DNA from: Acinetobacter sp. SAAs474
Lineage (GTDB): Bacteria; Pseudomonadota; Gammaproteobacteria; Pseudomonadales; Moraxellaceae
Direction: 5' to 3'
Length of the DNA: 64,000 nucleotides
Assembly: GCF_032823475.1 (NCBI RefSeq)
Contig: NZ_CP127915.1
Coordinates: 2,418,001 to 2,482,000, forward strand
Both the position numbers and the translations under genes were made by a program. Under the pieces are notes generated by a model. That model worked only from the letters and a program-made list of their open reading frames with translations. It did not search any database and was not told where the DNA came from. Of the stretch, positions 1 to 9,714 are shown in pieces (position 1 is the stretch's first letter; the number at the start of each line of letters is the position of its first letter).

Positions 1-1
1 C

Positions 2-394
2 TTTCTACACCCAAATTTTATTTCCATTTTTTCAGAAATAGTTTGCTATTTTACCAATCGATTATACTGCATAGCTATTACAGCTACTCATTCTATATAC
101 TTGGTGAAAAATTCTCTTCAAGAGAATATTGTTGTTTTTAGAAAAAATGACGAAAAAATTGAATTAGAGAAACCCTCTTTTAATACTTTTGGTGCAAATC
201 TTAATTCATTATCATATTTTATATTCGGCTTTGAATCACCATTAGAACACGAAGAGTCTGTTATTGAAAAAATTGTGGAAATTGAAAGGTATAAACAAAA
301 ATCTTTCATAGAACTTATTGATAAATATGGTAAATTTTTATCATCAGAAACCATTGATCGTATATATATGAAGCTGCAAAATGAAAAAAGTTAA
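2..394 (+). CDS. C-terminal end of an ABC/SMC-type ATPase (PtuA-like), cut by the window edge
   Basis: The reading frame is open from the first bases of the window to the stop at 394, so this is the 3' end of a longer gene; the TTG at 101 is probably not its true start. The visible residues contain ITATHS (bases 77-94), which matches the H-loop (switch histidine) near the C-terminus of ABC/SMC/Rad50-like ATPases, followed by the usual strand and a 'FNTFGANL' segment seen at the end of many defence ATPases. The stop overlaps the start of the HNH nuclease gene by 14 bases, so the two are very likely translated together. Walker motifs would lie upstream and cannot be seen. Family membership is inferred from the H-loop and the partner gene. 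Confidence 0.6.
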   Translation, partial: FLHPNFISIFSEIVCYFTNRLYCIAITATHSIYLVKNSLQENIVVFRKNDEKIELEKPSFNTFGANLNSLSYFIFGFESPLEHEESVIEKIVEIERYKQKSFIELIDKYGKFLSSETIDRIYMKLQNEKS

Positions 395-1226
395 TTTAGG
401 AATTGATGATATTTCTATTCTCAATGATCTTTATTTATCCAAATCAAAATTAGTAGTTAATTTAAAGGATAGAGAAGACTTCTTTTTGAAACATAGATAT
501 AGAATGTATACTTCTTTTGCAGAAAAACAAAAATTAAGCAACTTACGTAAAATACCATATCTTCATAAACAAAGAGCTCAAATTTTTGAAAGTCTCTATT
601 CTTCAAAATTATCCTCTTTAAAGTATATCAAGCAATATAGAGAAACAACTAGCTTCAAAGTTTGTAGTTTGTGTGGCAGTCCTGCAGCAGGGACTTTAGA
701 CCATTTTTTACCTAAAGAGATTTATCCAGAATTTAGTATATTTTCTAAAAATCTCATTCCTGCATGTAAATGTAATTTTTCAAAAAATAAAAATATTAGT
801 ATGATTTATCATCCGCAATTTTTCGATTTTCTTGAAAATCGCTTGTATTTTATTGATTTTTTAATAATAAATGAAAGTGTAAATTATAGGGGTATTAAAA
901 TAAATATAAAACCTTATCACCCATACTATAATTTAATAGAATCTCACCTTGTAAATCACATTCTTAAATGTGTTGATGGTTTTGAAAATGAAATGAGAAC
1001 ACGTCTTCAATCTTTATATGATACACCTCAAACTTGTATCTTTGCCTTAGACTCCGTAGTAACTAGCTTGTCGAAACAACAATTAAGAAAAATTATTCAT
1101 AATCAATTAAAACGTGAAAATGAAAAATTTCAAACCCCTAACTCCTGGGACTCATTAATTCTATCCAGTTTTTTAAAAAAAGAAGTTTTTAATCAATTTT
1201 TTTTGCGAGTTAATACCATTTTATAA
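381..1226 (+). CDS. HNH endonuclease, PtuB-like
   Basis: A 281-residue protein with a zinc-HNH core at about residues 95-135: C95-x2-C98, then LDHFLPK (D107, H108), N124, and a second cysteine pair C129/C131 followed by N132. The order CxxC - DH - N - Cys pair is that of HNH nucleases partnered with ATPases in Septu (PtuAB) and retron-associated anti-phage systems. The second pair is spaced CxC rather than the usual CxxC. The flanking regions are Lys/Tyr-rich and without recognised domains. It starts inside the preceding ATPase gene, supporting a two-gene operon. Likely role: nucleic acid cleavage triggered by the ATPase. It could also be another ATPase-HNH defence type; the 5' end of the operon is needed to decide. 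Confidence 0.72.
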   Translation: MKKVNLGIDDISILNDLYLSKSKLVVNLKDREDFFLKHRYRMYTSFAEKQKLSNLRKIPYLHKQRAQIFESLYSSKLSSLKYIKQYRETTSFKVCSLCGSPAAGTLDHFLPKEIYPEFSIFSKNLIPACKCNFSKNKNISMIYHPQFFDFLENRLYFIDFLIINESVNYRGIKINIKPYHPYYNLIESHLVNHILKCVDGFENEMRTRLQSLYDTPQTCIFALDSVVTSLSKQQLRKIIHNQLKRENEKFQTPNSWDSLILSSFLKKEVFNQFFLRVNTIL

Positions 1227-1331
1227 ATAACCCGAATTCTGCTTAAGAAGTGTATATTGATACTACCCCCTAAAGTAAAATTTAAAATCCCTAGTATAGT
1301 TTATTTTTAAAAGCCAATAAATTAAATATAC

Positions 1332-1369
1332 AAAAAGAGCCTACAGTTATTTGATAATGGCTCTTTTTT
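1332..1369. terminator. Bidirectional terminator
   Basis: AAAAAGAGCC at 1332-1341 pairs with GGCTCTTTTT at 1359-1368. A T-run follows on the plus strand and an equivalent one on the minus strand. It lies between the convergent HNH gene and the large NTPase gene and can serve both. Confidence 0.8.
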
Positions 1370-1409
1370 GTATTCAAAAATCATTTCAAATATTTATATT
1401 GTCTGATAA

Positions 1410-4400
1410 CTATGTAAGTAATCCTGTTTCTATTTTATCTGTCATAATTCGTATGAATGAATGATTACTAGCCAAAAGCTCATCCCACATATCGAGACAG
1501 TAACTTAGTATTTCTTCATTTTCATCATTTTCTGCTTGATCATACAGTTGCTGAATGACTCTCGTTATAGCATCTGTATCTAAATTATTCATTAATTCTT
1601 GAGTTTTTAACTTAAGAATATTTTGGATCATAATCATAATGAGATCACTAAATTGAGCCATTGTCGGGCTTTCTTCTATAGAGTGTAAGACAATATAAAC
1701 ATTATGATTTAATGCTTTTGAATGGACATAAATTTCAAAAAATTCCCTGGCATATTTTTTTGACCAAAATTTTTGACCGAAAAATCTTCTCATTTTTTTC
1801 AGAATATCTTCATTTTCTAAATTGACTAATATTTCAAAGATAGCTTTTAACTTTGAATGGTCAAAACCTTTAGTATCATCTCCCAATAGTTGATTTATGA
1901 CAGAAGCATATCCCAAAAGGCTTTCTACATTTTTGGATTCAAGTCCTAGTTGAAGTTCTGTCTCAAATAAATCATTGAATAGCCATCGAGCAATGACTTG
2001 TTTATGACCCTCTTTTTTCACATCTTCATACTTAGATTCGAGCATAGTTTTGACAAGAGATATAAATTGTTCTCTATATTGACCTGTAAAAGCATTATTA
2101 AAATAATAATGATAGCCATGACTTAGAGTATTTCTAATGTCTTTTAGACATAATTCTATAAACTTTTCAAAAGCATAATCTTTGTCATAGTTATACATAG
2201 GTAATAAGAGATCAGCCGTTGCCATTCTCACCGCAGCATGTTCATCGTTCAATGCATTCTCAATAAGATATTTATGTGAAAGAGCATATTCTTCATCATC
2301 CCAAAATTTTCTAGCTAAACCTGTATATGCTGATCCTCGGGTACAGTTAATTGTGTTACTTCTTAGATCATGGCTTGAAATTTCATCCAACCGATCAGGA
2401 TGACCTACTGTATGAATATTTAATTTATTAGGTAAAGGGTCATCTGCTGATTTCGCGATATCTTCTAATAATGTTATATATTGAGGGGATAATCCTGTGA
2501 CCTTGGCAGAGAGTAAGCTTTTGAGTGCTCTAGAATATTTAGTTGATGAGAAATGATCTATTATTTTTTCGATCAACTCAATAGGGCAAGGTTCCCATGT
2601 TTCTTTTAACTCATCTGGAACTCGACTAAGATCGTTTTCTCTAAGCCCATTATACAAGGCATTAATGTAATCTTGAGGAATATCTACGGGTAATGTTAAA
2701 GCAAACTCCGCAAAATTTTGAGGAGAACTAATTACTGCTCTTTCGAACGCATTAGAAAATTGATGAATACTTGCTTCGCTACCGTCTTTTCGGATTCTAT
2801 TTTCATTAAATTTACTAGGATCACTAGTAATAAGCTTTTTCCAAGCCTTATGTGAAAGTTTGAATGTATTTTTTAGTGGGGAGGTTACAATCCTTGCTAT
2901 GCTATCAAATCGATGACAAAAATCATCTTCTGCATATTTCTCATATTTGCGATTAACAACAGCTATTAACTGCTTGGTTCTATTGGAAATTTTTAATGGA
3001 TCTAATCTAGGTAGTAAGTGGTATTGGGTCTTCCCCCAATAAGGATTGTAGTAATTCTTACGAGTAGCTTCTAAACGCCATTTGATTTGATATAACTCAT
3101 AGTCAGGAGAGAAGTAATATATCATTCTTTCAAGTTGTTCAAAGTTCGTTTGACTACAATGTGGAGAGAATTTTTCAATTATTTTCCCAGCCAACTTCCA
3201 GATTGGTTCTTCATTATCATTCCCAAGTTTAAATTTTTGATTTGGGTTGTCTAATAACCACTCTATCACTTCATCAGCATATTGAACGTCTAGATTTAGA
3301 AGTACATTTGCATATATACGATTAAAAATTAGATTAGTATTGTCTTTATATGAACTGAGCAATTGAAGTAATTGAGTTGGTTCTAAAGTAACGTTTTTGG
3401 AAGCTTTAATTATTATCTGAAACAAACACTTGTAAATAAATTCTTCTAAATTTGTTCTAGTTCCATATTCATGTGACCATTTATAGCCATCAAAATATTC
3501 ATCCTGTTTGTTGGAATCAAGAAAAGTATTCAAGATAGGTATGAAAAGTGTGAGTAGTTCTTGTGGATGGCTTTCTGCAAGTTTTTCTACACATTCGGTA
3601 TCGTAATCAGACCATTTTTCTCGAGAGGTTAACCTTAAGTGTAGTTCTTCATTACATATAAGCTCTAATAGATACAAAGCTCTTAATGGATGCTGTCTAG
3701 TTAAATCATACCAAAAAATATAATGACTATTAGTGCCAGCTTTTATAAGTTGTATACGAAAATCAAAGAGTTCATCCGAATCATTCTTCATATTACAGCA
3801 TAAACAGTTGTATATCTTTTGATTCCACTCAGATGATTTATTCACGAACTTAGATAATTCATTGATTAACAAGTTTGGGGTTTTATCAGAAACTGAGCTT
3901 AAAAGTTCTAGAGCTTTAGATTGCGTATCACCATCCTCATCTAACCAATCACTTAGATAATGACTTTCCGATAGATATTGAACGAGAGCAGGAGTACCAC
4001 TGCAACTTAATCTTATAAAATTAGGGGCGAATTCAGCATCATCCATAATTTTATTAATCAGCTTTTTGAGAGGAGCTTTTAAGTTTTCTATATGGCGTAA
4101 TACACTAAATACTAATGACTTCAAATGAAATCGAATTTCAGGGTGGTAAAGAACTGCATCAATGCAATTGCAGAAAATGTTTTCATTTTCTTCATATAAC
4201 ATTGCTAAGGCATATCTGAGATGTTCTCTTTTCAATAATGTTTGCTGATTTCTTGAGCCTAGTTCATTTATGAAATTTTCAGTAGAAGTACGACCAAGTA
4301 GGTATAGCTTTCTACCTATCGCATAATCATAAATCGCTTGGTGCCTAAAGCTAATTTCTCTATTTTGCTCGGAAAGCAATCCAACAGAAATCATCGCTCT

Positions 4401-5486
4401 CTTAATTTTTGATGAACCATTTGATAATTGAGTTGATGAAATACTTAATTTGTTAGAGTGATTAATCAAATCTATAATCTCACTGAAGAAATTTTCACTA
4501 TCTGCTGTGGAAATGCCATGATTATCAGTGAGTTGCGTAAATCTATCATCAATGAAAAATTTGATTAAATCCAATTTGGTTGTAAATTTAGGGGCTTCAC
4601 CTAAATCATTCGCTAAGTTTATGTAAATGCCTAACCATAAAGGTATTTTTAAAATATTTTTTTGCTCATCACTTAACTTATCATAATCTTCAAATTGGCT
4701 AATATATGGCCTAATTTGATCTGACTCAAAAAGTTTTAATTCTATTTGTTTAACATCATCTTCAAGCCCACTGATCCAACCTTTTAGACGTACATCATCC
4801 TCGAGTTCAAAATTTCTTGTTGCCATAATAATTTTTATATTGGCATTAGTATGGTGGCGTAATAAAAGAATTTCCTTAACCATTTTCATGCATATATCCA
4901 ATGCATTTGATGAATGTAGGGCAGTCCAACGTAAAGCGTCTAATTGATCCAAAATAACGACAACTTCTTGCCCCTGACTATATTTCTCTAGGCAGTAAAT
5001 TAGAGAGCAGGAAAAACCTAAATCTTCTCCAAATTGGTTGATATTTTTTTCTGGAACTCTTCTATCTAGTCGAATAGGAAGAACAATGACTCCTGATCGA
5101 ATAAAATGCTTCTTTAAGTCTAATAAAAAGGCACTTTTACCTACACCTGCATCTGCCTTAATTAATGTTATAGGACTACTATTAATAGCATCGACTGTGC
5201 TAGTGAATTCAGTGCGTTGAATATTATTCTGTGAGATGAGATAAGGTTCGATTGACCGGTCAAACTCCTCATTTAGCGTTCTTATTACAGAAGAAGTATG
5301 AGGGTCACTCGGTGAGGGTCTAAAAGAGAATCCCTGATTTTCTAAATCAGTTTTTAACAGATGAGTGGTAATTTTTACTCTGAGTTTATGAAATTTTACT
5401 GGATAAGTTTGTAGGAAGTGGACTAGATGAATAGGAGGCTCATAGACTAATTTTTCAGCATGTATCGGATTTAACATAATATACAT
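1410..5486 (-). CDS. Large STAND/NACHT-like P-loop NTPase with helical repeats
   Basis: A 1358-residue protein. Residues about 90-115 have the pattern of a linker ending 'IQRTEF', followed by a Walker A loop (ADAGVGKSA, about 111-119), Walker B (VVVILDQLD, about 175-183) and a sensor-like MATRN segment near 221-225. A winged-helix-like part follows to about residue 400. The remaining ~950 residues are helical and repeat-like, as in the sensor regions of STAND NTPases (Avs and related anti-phage proteins). Unlike most such proteins there is no obvious N-terminal effector: only about 100 residues precede the P-loop, and an in-frame TAA lies about 100 bases upstream of the chosen ATG. The effector may be lost or encoded elsewhere. 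The ATP-binding fold is clear; the defence role is inferred from architecture and from the neighbouring ATPase-HNH pair. Confidence 0.7.
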   Translation of the reverse strand: MYIMLNPIHAEKLVYEPPIHLVHFLQTYPVKFHKLRVKITTHLLKTDLENQGFSFRPSPSDPHTSSVIRTLNEEFDRSIEPYLISQNNIQRTEFTSTVDAINSSPITLIKADAGVGKSAFLLDLKKHFIRSGVIVLPIRLDRRVPEKNINQFGEDLGFSCSLIYCLEKYSQGQEVVVILDQLDALRWTALHSSNALDICMKMVKEILLLRHHTNANIKIIMATRNFELEDDVRLKGWISGLEDDVKQIELKLFESDQIRPYISQFEDYDKLSDEQKNILKIPLWLGIYINLANDLGEAPKFTTKLDLIKFFIDDRFTQLTDNHGISTADSENFFSEIIDLINHSNKLSISSTQLSNGSSKIKRAMISVGLLSEQNREISFRHQAIYDYAIGRKLYLLGRTSTENFINELGSRNQQTLLKREHLRYALAMLYEENENIFCNCIDAVLYHPEIRFHLKSLVFSVLRHIENLKAPLKKLINKIMDDAEFAPNFIRLSCSGTPALVQYLSESHYLSDWLDEDGDTQSKALELLSSVSDKTPNLLINELSKFVNKSSEWNQKIYNCLCCNMKNDSDELFDFRIQLIKAGTNSHYIFWYDLTRQHPLRALYLLELICNEELHLRLTSREKWSDYDTECVEKLAESHPQELLTLFIPILNTFLDSNKQDEYFDGYKWSHEYGTRTNLEEFIYKCLFQIIIKASKNVTLEPTQLLQLLSSYKDNTNLIFNRIYANVLLNLDVQYADEVIEWLLDNPNQKFKLGNDNEEPIWKLAGKIIEKFSPHCSQTNFEQLERMIYYFSPDYELYQIKWRLEATRKNYYNPYWGKTQYHLLPRLDPLKISNRTKQLIAVVNRKYEKYAEDDFCHRFDSIARIVTSPLKNTFKLSHKAWKKLITSDPSKFNENRIRKDGSEASIHQFSNAFERAVISSPQNFAEFALTLPVDIPQDYINALYNGLRENDLSRVPDELKETWEPCPIELIEKIIDHFSSTKYSRALKSLLSAKVTGLSPQYITLLEDIAKSADDPLPNKLNIHTVGHPDRLDEISSHDLRSNTINCTRGSAYTGLARKFWDDEEYALSHKYLIENALNDEHAAVRMATADLLLPMYNYDKDYAFEKFIELCLKDIRNTLSHGYHYYFNNAFTGQYREQFISLVKTMLESKYEDVKKEGHKQVIARWLFNDLFETELQLGLESKNVESLLGYASVINQLLGDDTKGFDHSKLKAIFEILVNLENEDILKKMRRFFGQKFWSKKYAREFFEIYVHSKALNHNVYIVLHSIEESPTMAQFSDLIMIMIQNILKLKTQELMNNLDTDAITRVIQQLYDQAENDENEEILSYCLDMWDELLASNHSFIRIMTDKIETGLLT

Positions 5487-5521
5487 TATACGAAATGCTG
5501 TATTATTGAAAACGATCCGAT

Positions 5522-5551
5522 GTGTCCGCCGTAATTTTACGTTACGGACAC
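5522..5551. repeat. Interrupted palindrome between the NTPase and ybfF genes
   Basis: GTGTCC (5522-5527) pairs with GGACAC (5546-5551), and GTAA (5531-5534) pairs with TTAC (5542-5545), leaving three unpaired bases on one side. It sits between the stop of the esterase gene and the start of the NTPase gene. There is no T-run, so it is a weak terminator at best. It could mark an insertion boundary of the defence-like island. Confidence 0.4.
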
Positions 5552-5569
5552 TTTATGATATTTAATTTA

Positions 5570-6343
5570 TTATTCTTCAATGAAGTCTTTAATTAATGCA
5601 ATTACTTCAGTTGTTTGTTCTGCATGTAACCAATGACCAGCATTATGAACTGTTTTTAAAGTTGAATTATTAAATTGCTGTTGAATTGCAGTAATATATT
5701 CCTGTTTTTGAATATATGGCGAATTTCCACCACGAATGAATAAGGTTTCAACATTAGTATGCATCGCATCCCAAGACAAAATATTAGAATAGTTTTCATA
5801 TAATGCATCTACGTTAAATAACCAATGGTCACGAGAAAAAGATTTAAGTAAAAACTGGATGACCATATCTTCATTAATATCATTTTTCATTATTTCGATT
5901 GCTTCTTGACGTGATTTTACTTGTGCATTTTTTACAGAAAAAAGTGCTTTAAATATTTGATTATGATGATTTTCTTTATATGCATATGGTGCAATATCTA
6001 ATACGATTAATTTTTTAATTTTTTTAGGAATAAGTGCAGCTAATGTCATTGCAATTTTTCCTCCCATTGAGTGCCCTATAACAATACTTTGTTCAATATT
6101 TAGGCTTCGTAAAGTTTCAATAATATCTTCAGCCATTAATCTATAATTCATTTCTGGTGAATGGTTAGATTTACCATGATTACGGACATCAACTTGAATT
6201 ACATTGTATTTTTTGGAAAACTCTCTTGCAAGCATTCCTAGATTACTTAAACTCCCAAATAAGCCATGAATAAGAATAATATTTTCACTACTTTTTTCAT
6301 TTTTCTGGTATTCATAATTTAGTTGCATTTTGATATTTTCCAT
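5570..6343 (-). CDS. ybfF: Alpha/beta hydrolase, YbfF-type esterase
   Basis: A 257-residue cytoplasmic hydrolase. The oxyanion strand ILIHGLFGS (about residues 23-31) is followed by VDVRNHGKS, the nucleophile elbow GHSMGG with Ser92, and a C-terminal catalytic histidine in HNAGHW. Its length and the DVRNHGKS segment fit YbfF-like acyl-CoA/ester hydrolases. A second ATG six codons in (6328) begins the usual family N-terminus and may be the real start. The physiological substrate is not known. Confidence 0.8.
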   Translation of the reverse strand: MENIKMQLNYEYQKNEKSSENIILIHGLFGSLSNLGMLAREFSKKYNVIQVDVRNHGKSNHSPEMNYRLMAEDIIETLRSLNIEQSIVIGHSMGGKIAMTLAALIPKKIKKLIVLDIAPYAYKENHHNQIFKALFSVKNAQVKSRQEAIEIMKNDINEDMVIQFLLKSFSRDHWLFNVDALYENYSNILSWDAMHTNVETLFIRGGNSPYIQKQEYITAIQQQFNNSTLKTVHNAGHWLHAEQTTEVIALIKDFIEE

Positions 6344-6360
6344 TAATTTGATTTTATTAT

Positions 6361-6400
6361 TTTAACATTAAAATTTGCTTAGGCTATTTTTAATGTTAAA
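6361..6400. repeat. 13-bp perfect inverted repeat with repeat copy 1 in its loop
   Basis: TTTAACATTAAAA (6361-6373) and TTTTAATGTTAAA (6388-6400) are exact inverted repeats around a 14-base loop that contains most of the motif TTGCTTAGGCTATTT (6375-6389). It lies 18 bases upstream of the esterase start on the minus strand, so it may be an operator. Confidence 0.6.
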
Positions 6401-6888
6401 TTTTAATACTATTAATATAAAAAATGTTAAGGATATATGATTCCATTAATATTCTAATAAGCACTTAAATTATTGATATATATTGAATTATTATATAGAA
6501 TAAAAAATTAGCTTTATTTTCCTCTAACTGGGATCTTTTTCGAAAATTAAATAAAGCATTTTATTTTTACTAAAGCAACATTACTACTGATGCTGATGAA
6601 AGCTTACCAGAACCATTATTAGACACGTACTTTTTTCTTACTGAGAGAATATTGGGTAGCATTAGCAGATGAATATCACTTAAAGCCGTATAATAAAAGA
6701 AAAATATCATGTGGTTAACGGTAAAGCGAAAAGTATTAAAGGATATTTAGCTGGGGTTTATACTTCTTTATGTACGTTTATGCCCTCAAAACAAGCCCCT
6801 CTTTCGTTTTTGATAACAACTTTTACTTATGTGTATGAATTTCAATTAAAGGCAGTCTTCTTCTTTTTTCTTATTGAATTTTAAAAAT

Positions 6889-6903
6889 TTACTTAGGCTA
6901 TTT
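6889..6903 (+). repeat. Copy 2 of the TTRCTTAGGCTATTT motif
   Basis: TTACTTAGGCTATTT, one base different from the copies at 6375-6389 and 6938-6952, in the same orientation. Confidence 0.55.
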
Positions 6904-6937
6904 ATTAAGGGTAATAAGCAAATGCGCTTTGTTTTAA

Positions 6938-6952
6938 TTGCTTAGGCTATTT
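6938..6952 (+). repeat. Copy 3 of the TTRCTTAGGCTATTT motif
   Basis: TTGCTTAGGCTATTT, identical to the copy at 6375-6389 and 49 bases after copy 2. Confidence 0.55.
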
Positions 6953-7625
6953 TAATATGAATCATAAGATAATGATCTTGCTTCAAAATAATCATTTATA
7001 GATGCATGATGAGCAGTTATTCTCTATCCTAAAATCAAACAAATATTTTTATGGCTATTTATTTTGTAATCTGCTGTTAGGTTAACAAATTATCCCTCCT
7101 CTCCTAAAAGTTATTATTGTAAATTAAAGCAGCTATCCGTGAGTTTTAGTCATATGAGCAAATACGTCAGCCGTAGAATATCTGAATCAGAGTTTCTAGC
7201 ATGAAATTTTTAAGCATTTTAAATCGATAAAGATCACAACCAATACAATATTGTTAATATTTTTTAATTAATTTATTGATTCAATCAAGTGTTTTCCCGG
7301 TAATTTTTGAGACAACTCGACTTTTTTATTTAATTAAACTAAAATAAACCATTGTATCTATCGGAAAAATCATGTCCGTTTTTCTATTTTGCATTAACAG
7401 AAAATCAATCATATGACTAAACAATCAACTCGATTAATCCTACTTAAAGCTTATTTTTGCTAAATCTTACAGCGCTATCATTTAGCAGTATTTTTATTTC
7501 TAACATCGTTAGATTATGAATAAATTTAGTAAGATTTTTTTAATATCAGTATATGCAACAAACTATTTTGCTATTTTAATAATTAACATGAAGTAAACAA
7601 CTTGAAATCTATAAGAGGAGATGGT

Positions 7626-8885
7626 TTGCAAAATATAACGCTTTTAGAGCAACTTCAAACTTGGATAGATCGGTATCAATGGATAGATTTACTAACGTCC
7701 CTATCAATTGTAATCGCTTTAGCACTGATTATAAACTACATTGCCAAACATATTATTGTTCGTGGTTTAAAGAAGCTAATTTCACAAATGCATTTTGTCA
7801 ATCAAGATATATTTGAAGGACATAGTGTTATTAGCAGGATTGCCAATATTGCACCAGCTTTAGTGATCATGTATGGAATTGCTACCGTTCCTTATTTACC
7901 TACTGAAATTACTTCACTAGTCAAAATGCTAACTCAAGCATTTATCTTTCTTACTATTGCTTTGGCAATTTCAGATCTATTAAATATTTTTAATCTTGCC
8001 TATCAAAAAAATTCTAAATTTAAAAATAAGCCAATTAAAGGCTATTTACAACTGATTAAACTCATTATTTTTATTGTATGTATTTTAAGTATCTTGGGTA
8101 CCTTTCTTAAAAAGGATATATTTACCCTTCTCGCAGGATTTGGCGCCATGGCTGCGGTCATGATGTTGGTATTTCAAAATACCATCTTATCAATTGTCGC
8201 TGCTATTCAAATTTCATCCTATGATATGATTCGCATTGGTGATTGGATTGAAATGCCATCGTTAAATGCAGATGGCGATGTTGTTGATATGTCATTACAT
8301 ACCATTACCGTCCAAAATTTTGATAAAACCTTAACAACGATTCCAACCAATAAATTAGTAACAGATACTTTTCGAAACTGGCGAGGTATGTCTGAGTCAG
8401 GAATGAGACGAATTAAGCGTTCTCTATTTATTGATCAAAGTTCAGTACATTTCATGACACAGGAAATGCAAAGTAAATTAAAAGACTTTTTATTACTTAA
8501 TCAATATATTGACCTTAAGATTGAAGAACTTAATCAATTTAATCAACAACTCTCTAATCCAGCCAAGTTAAATCAACGACGCCTAACAAATTTAGGAACA
8601 TTTCGTGCTTATATCGAGTTTTATTTAAAACAGCATGAAGGTATCAGTAACAATGCAACACTGATCGTACGACAATTACAGCCAACTAGCCAAGGAATAC
8701 CTTTAGAAATTTACGCATTTACCAATACAACCGTATGGAGTAATTATGAGAATATTCAATCTGACATCTTTGATCATTTAATTGCAATTGTTCCGGAATT
8801 TGGTTTAAAAATTTATCAAGCACCTTCTGGATCGGATTTACAATTAATGACCAATAAAATCCAAGATCAAATAACATCAATGTAA
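7626..8885 (+). CDS. MscS-family mechanosensitive channel (YbdG-like)
   Basis: The frame is open from a TTG at 7602, but AGGAG at 7616-7620 sits five bases before the TTG at 7626, so that start is preferred (419 residues). Several hydrophobic helices are followed by the pore-lining segment GAMAAVMMLVFQNTILSIVA and the beta domain with IGDWIEMPSLNADGDVVDMS and TTIPTNKL, all typical of the MscS fold of the inner membrane. The C-terminal region resembles the miniconductance YbdG branch. Likely role: release of small solutes on osmotic downshift. It is preceded by a long AT-rich region, so it is probably transcribed alone. Confidence 0.85.
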   Translation: MQNITLLEQLQTWIDRYQWIDLLTSLSIVIALALIINYIAKHIIVRGLKKLISQMHFVNQDIFEGHSVISRIANIAPALVIMYGIATVPYLPTEITSLVKMLTQAFIFLTIALAISDLLNIFNLAYQKNSKFKNKPIKGYLQLIKLIIFIVCILSILGTFLKKDIFTLLAGFGAMAAVMMLVFQNTILSIVAAIQISSYDMIRIGDWIEMPSLNADGDVVDMSLHTITVQNFDKTLTTIPTNKLVTDTFRNWRGMSESGMRRIKRSLFIDQSSVHFMTQEMQSKLKDFLLLNQYIDLKIEELNQFNQQLSNPAKLNQRRLTNLGTFRAYIEFYLKQHEGISNNATLIVRQLQPTSQGIPLEIYAFTNTTVWSNYENIQSDIFDHLIAIVPEFGLKIYQAPSGSDLQLMTNKIQDQITSM

Positions 8886-8959
8886 AAACGTATTGTGCCT
8901 ATAGGAAATGACATGACATCCTATAGGTGCATATTCACAAAAATTACTGTTTGCTAGCT

Positions 8960-9250
8960 TTATATGTCTAACTGATGCATATGTGTAAACTTGCCATCTT
9001 TAATTTTATATTGATCGATTTGTGGTACTAATGTTTGAAAATGTTCAGATTCCACATGTAAATCTAGCGCATTTCGATCAAGCCATTTTTCAATAAAAAT
9101 AAAATGACCTATATTTTTAATATCTTGATGTAGTTCATATAATATACAGCCGCTTTCATTTCTGGTCTTTTCAACCAGCTCTTTATAGAGCGGTAATACT
9201 AGTTCAACTTTATCAGCTTCAATAAAATCTTCCGCAATGAGTGTTAACAT
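8960..9250 (-). CDS. Antibiotic biosynthesis monooxygenase (ABM) domain protein
   Basis: A 96-residue single-domain protein with the ABM ferredoxin-like fold pattern: LPLYKELVEKTRNESGC, LYELHQD, FIFIEKWLDRNALDLHVESE and HFQTLVPQI. It resembles YgiN-type putative quinol monooxygenases, usually cytoplasmic dimers. A strong AGGAGG lies just upstream of the ATG. The substrate cannot be told from sequence. Confidence 0.8.
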   Translation of the reverse strand: MLTLIAEDFIEADKVELVLPLYKELVEKTRNESGCILYELHQDIKNIGHFIFIEKWLDRNALDLHVESEHFQTLVPQIDQYKIKDGKFTHMHQLDI

Positions 9251-9714
9251 CTTTTATCACCTCCTAACATATCCAGAAAACCCAAATAATCAACATGGCT
9301 AATATATCGTAAAATAATGCATCAATATAAATTAGAAGTAGCACAAACTATAGATATAAAATTATAGGTAGCTTTCAAACAAATTAACTATTTTCTAGAA
9401 ATTTAAATAAAATTCTTAATTTATATTATTGAAATTTATACATTTAATTTAAATAAATTATTGAAAAGTAAAGATATACTAAATTCAAATATTAGATGTC
9501 ACAGAGTAATGATGCACACCCAGTTAGACTCAATTTTAATCTGGAGATTGCAAAATGAACTTTCACTTTGGCACCTATTCTTGCGTTAGTTAGGCATAAT
9601 AAAAGATGAGTACTTGCCAATTAGCACTGTTATTAGTCAAGAATCAAATGACACCATTGCAGATTTGTATTGATACAATTTCTATAAAAATTGGATTGAA
9701 TCAAAAAAATATAC
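9251..9714. other. Intergenic region without recognised gene
   Basis: AT-rich, with stops in every frame. It separates the monooxygenase gene from the toxin-antitoxin operator; no repeat or RNA structure stood out. Confidence 0.4.

Larger units (their letters stand above)
6344..7601. other. Long stretch without a recognisable gene
   Basis: AT-rich DNA with stops in all frames and no convincing coding remnant. It carries three copies of a 15-base motif (listed separately) and the promoter regions of the flanking divergent genes. Confidence 0.5.
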
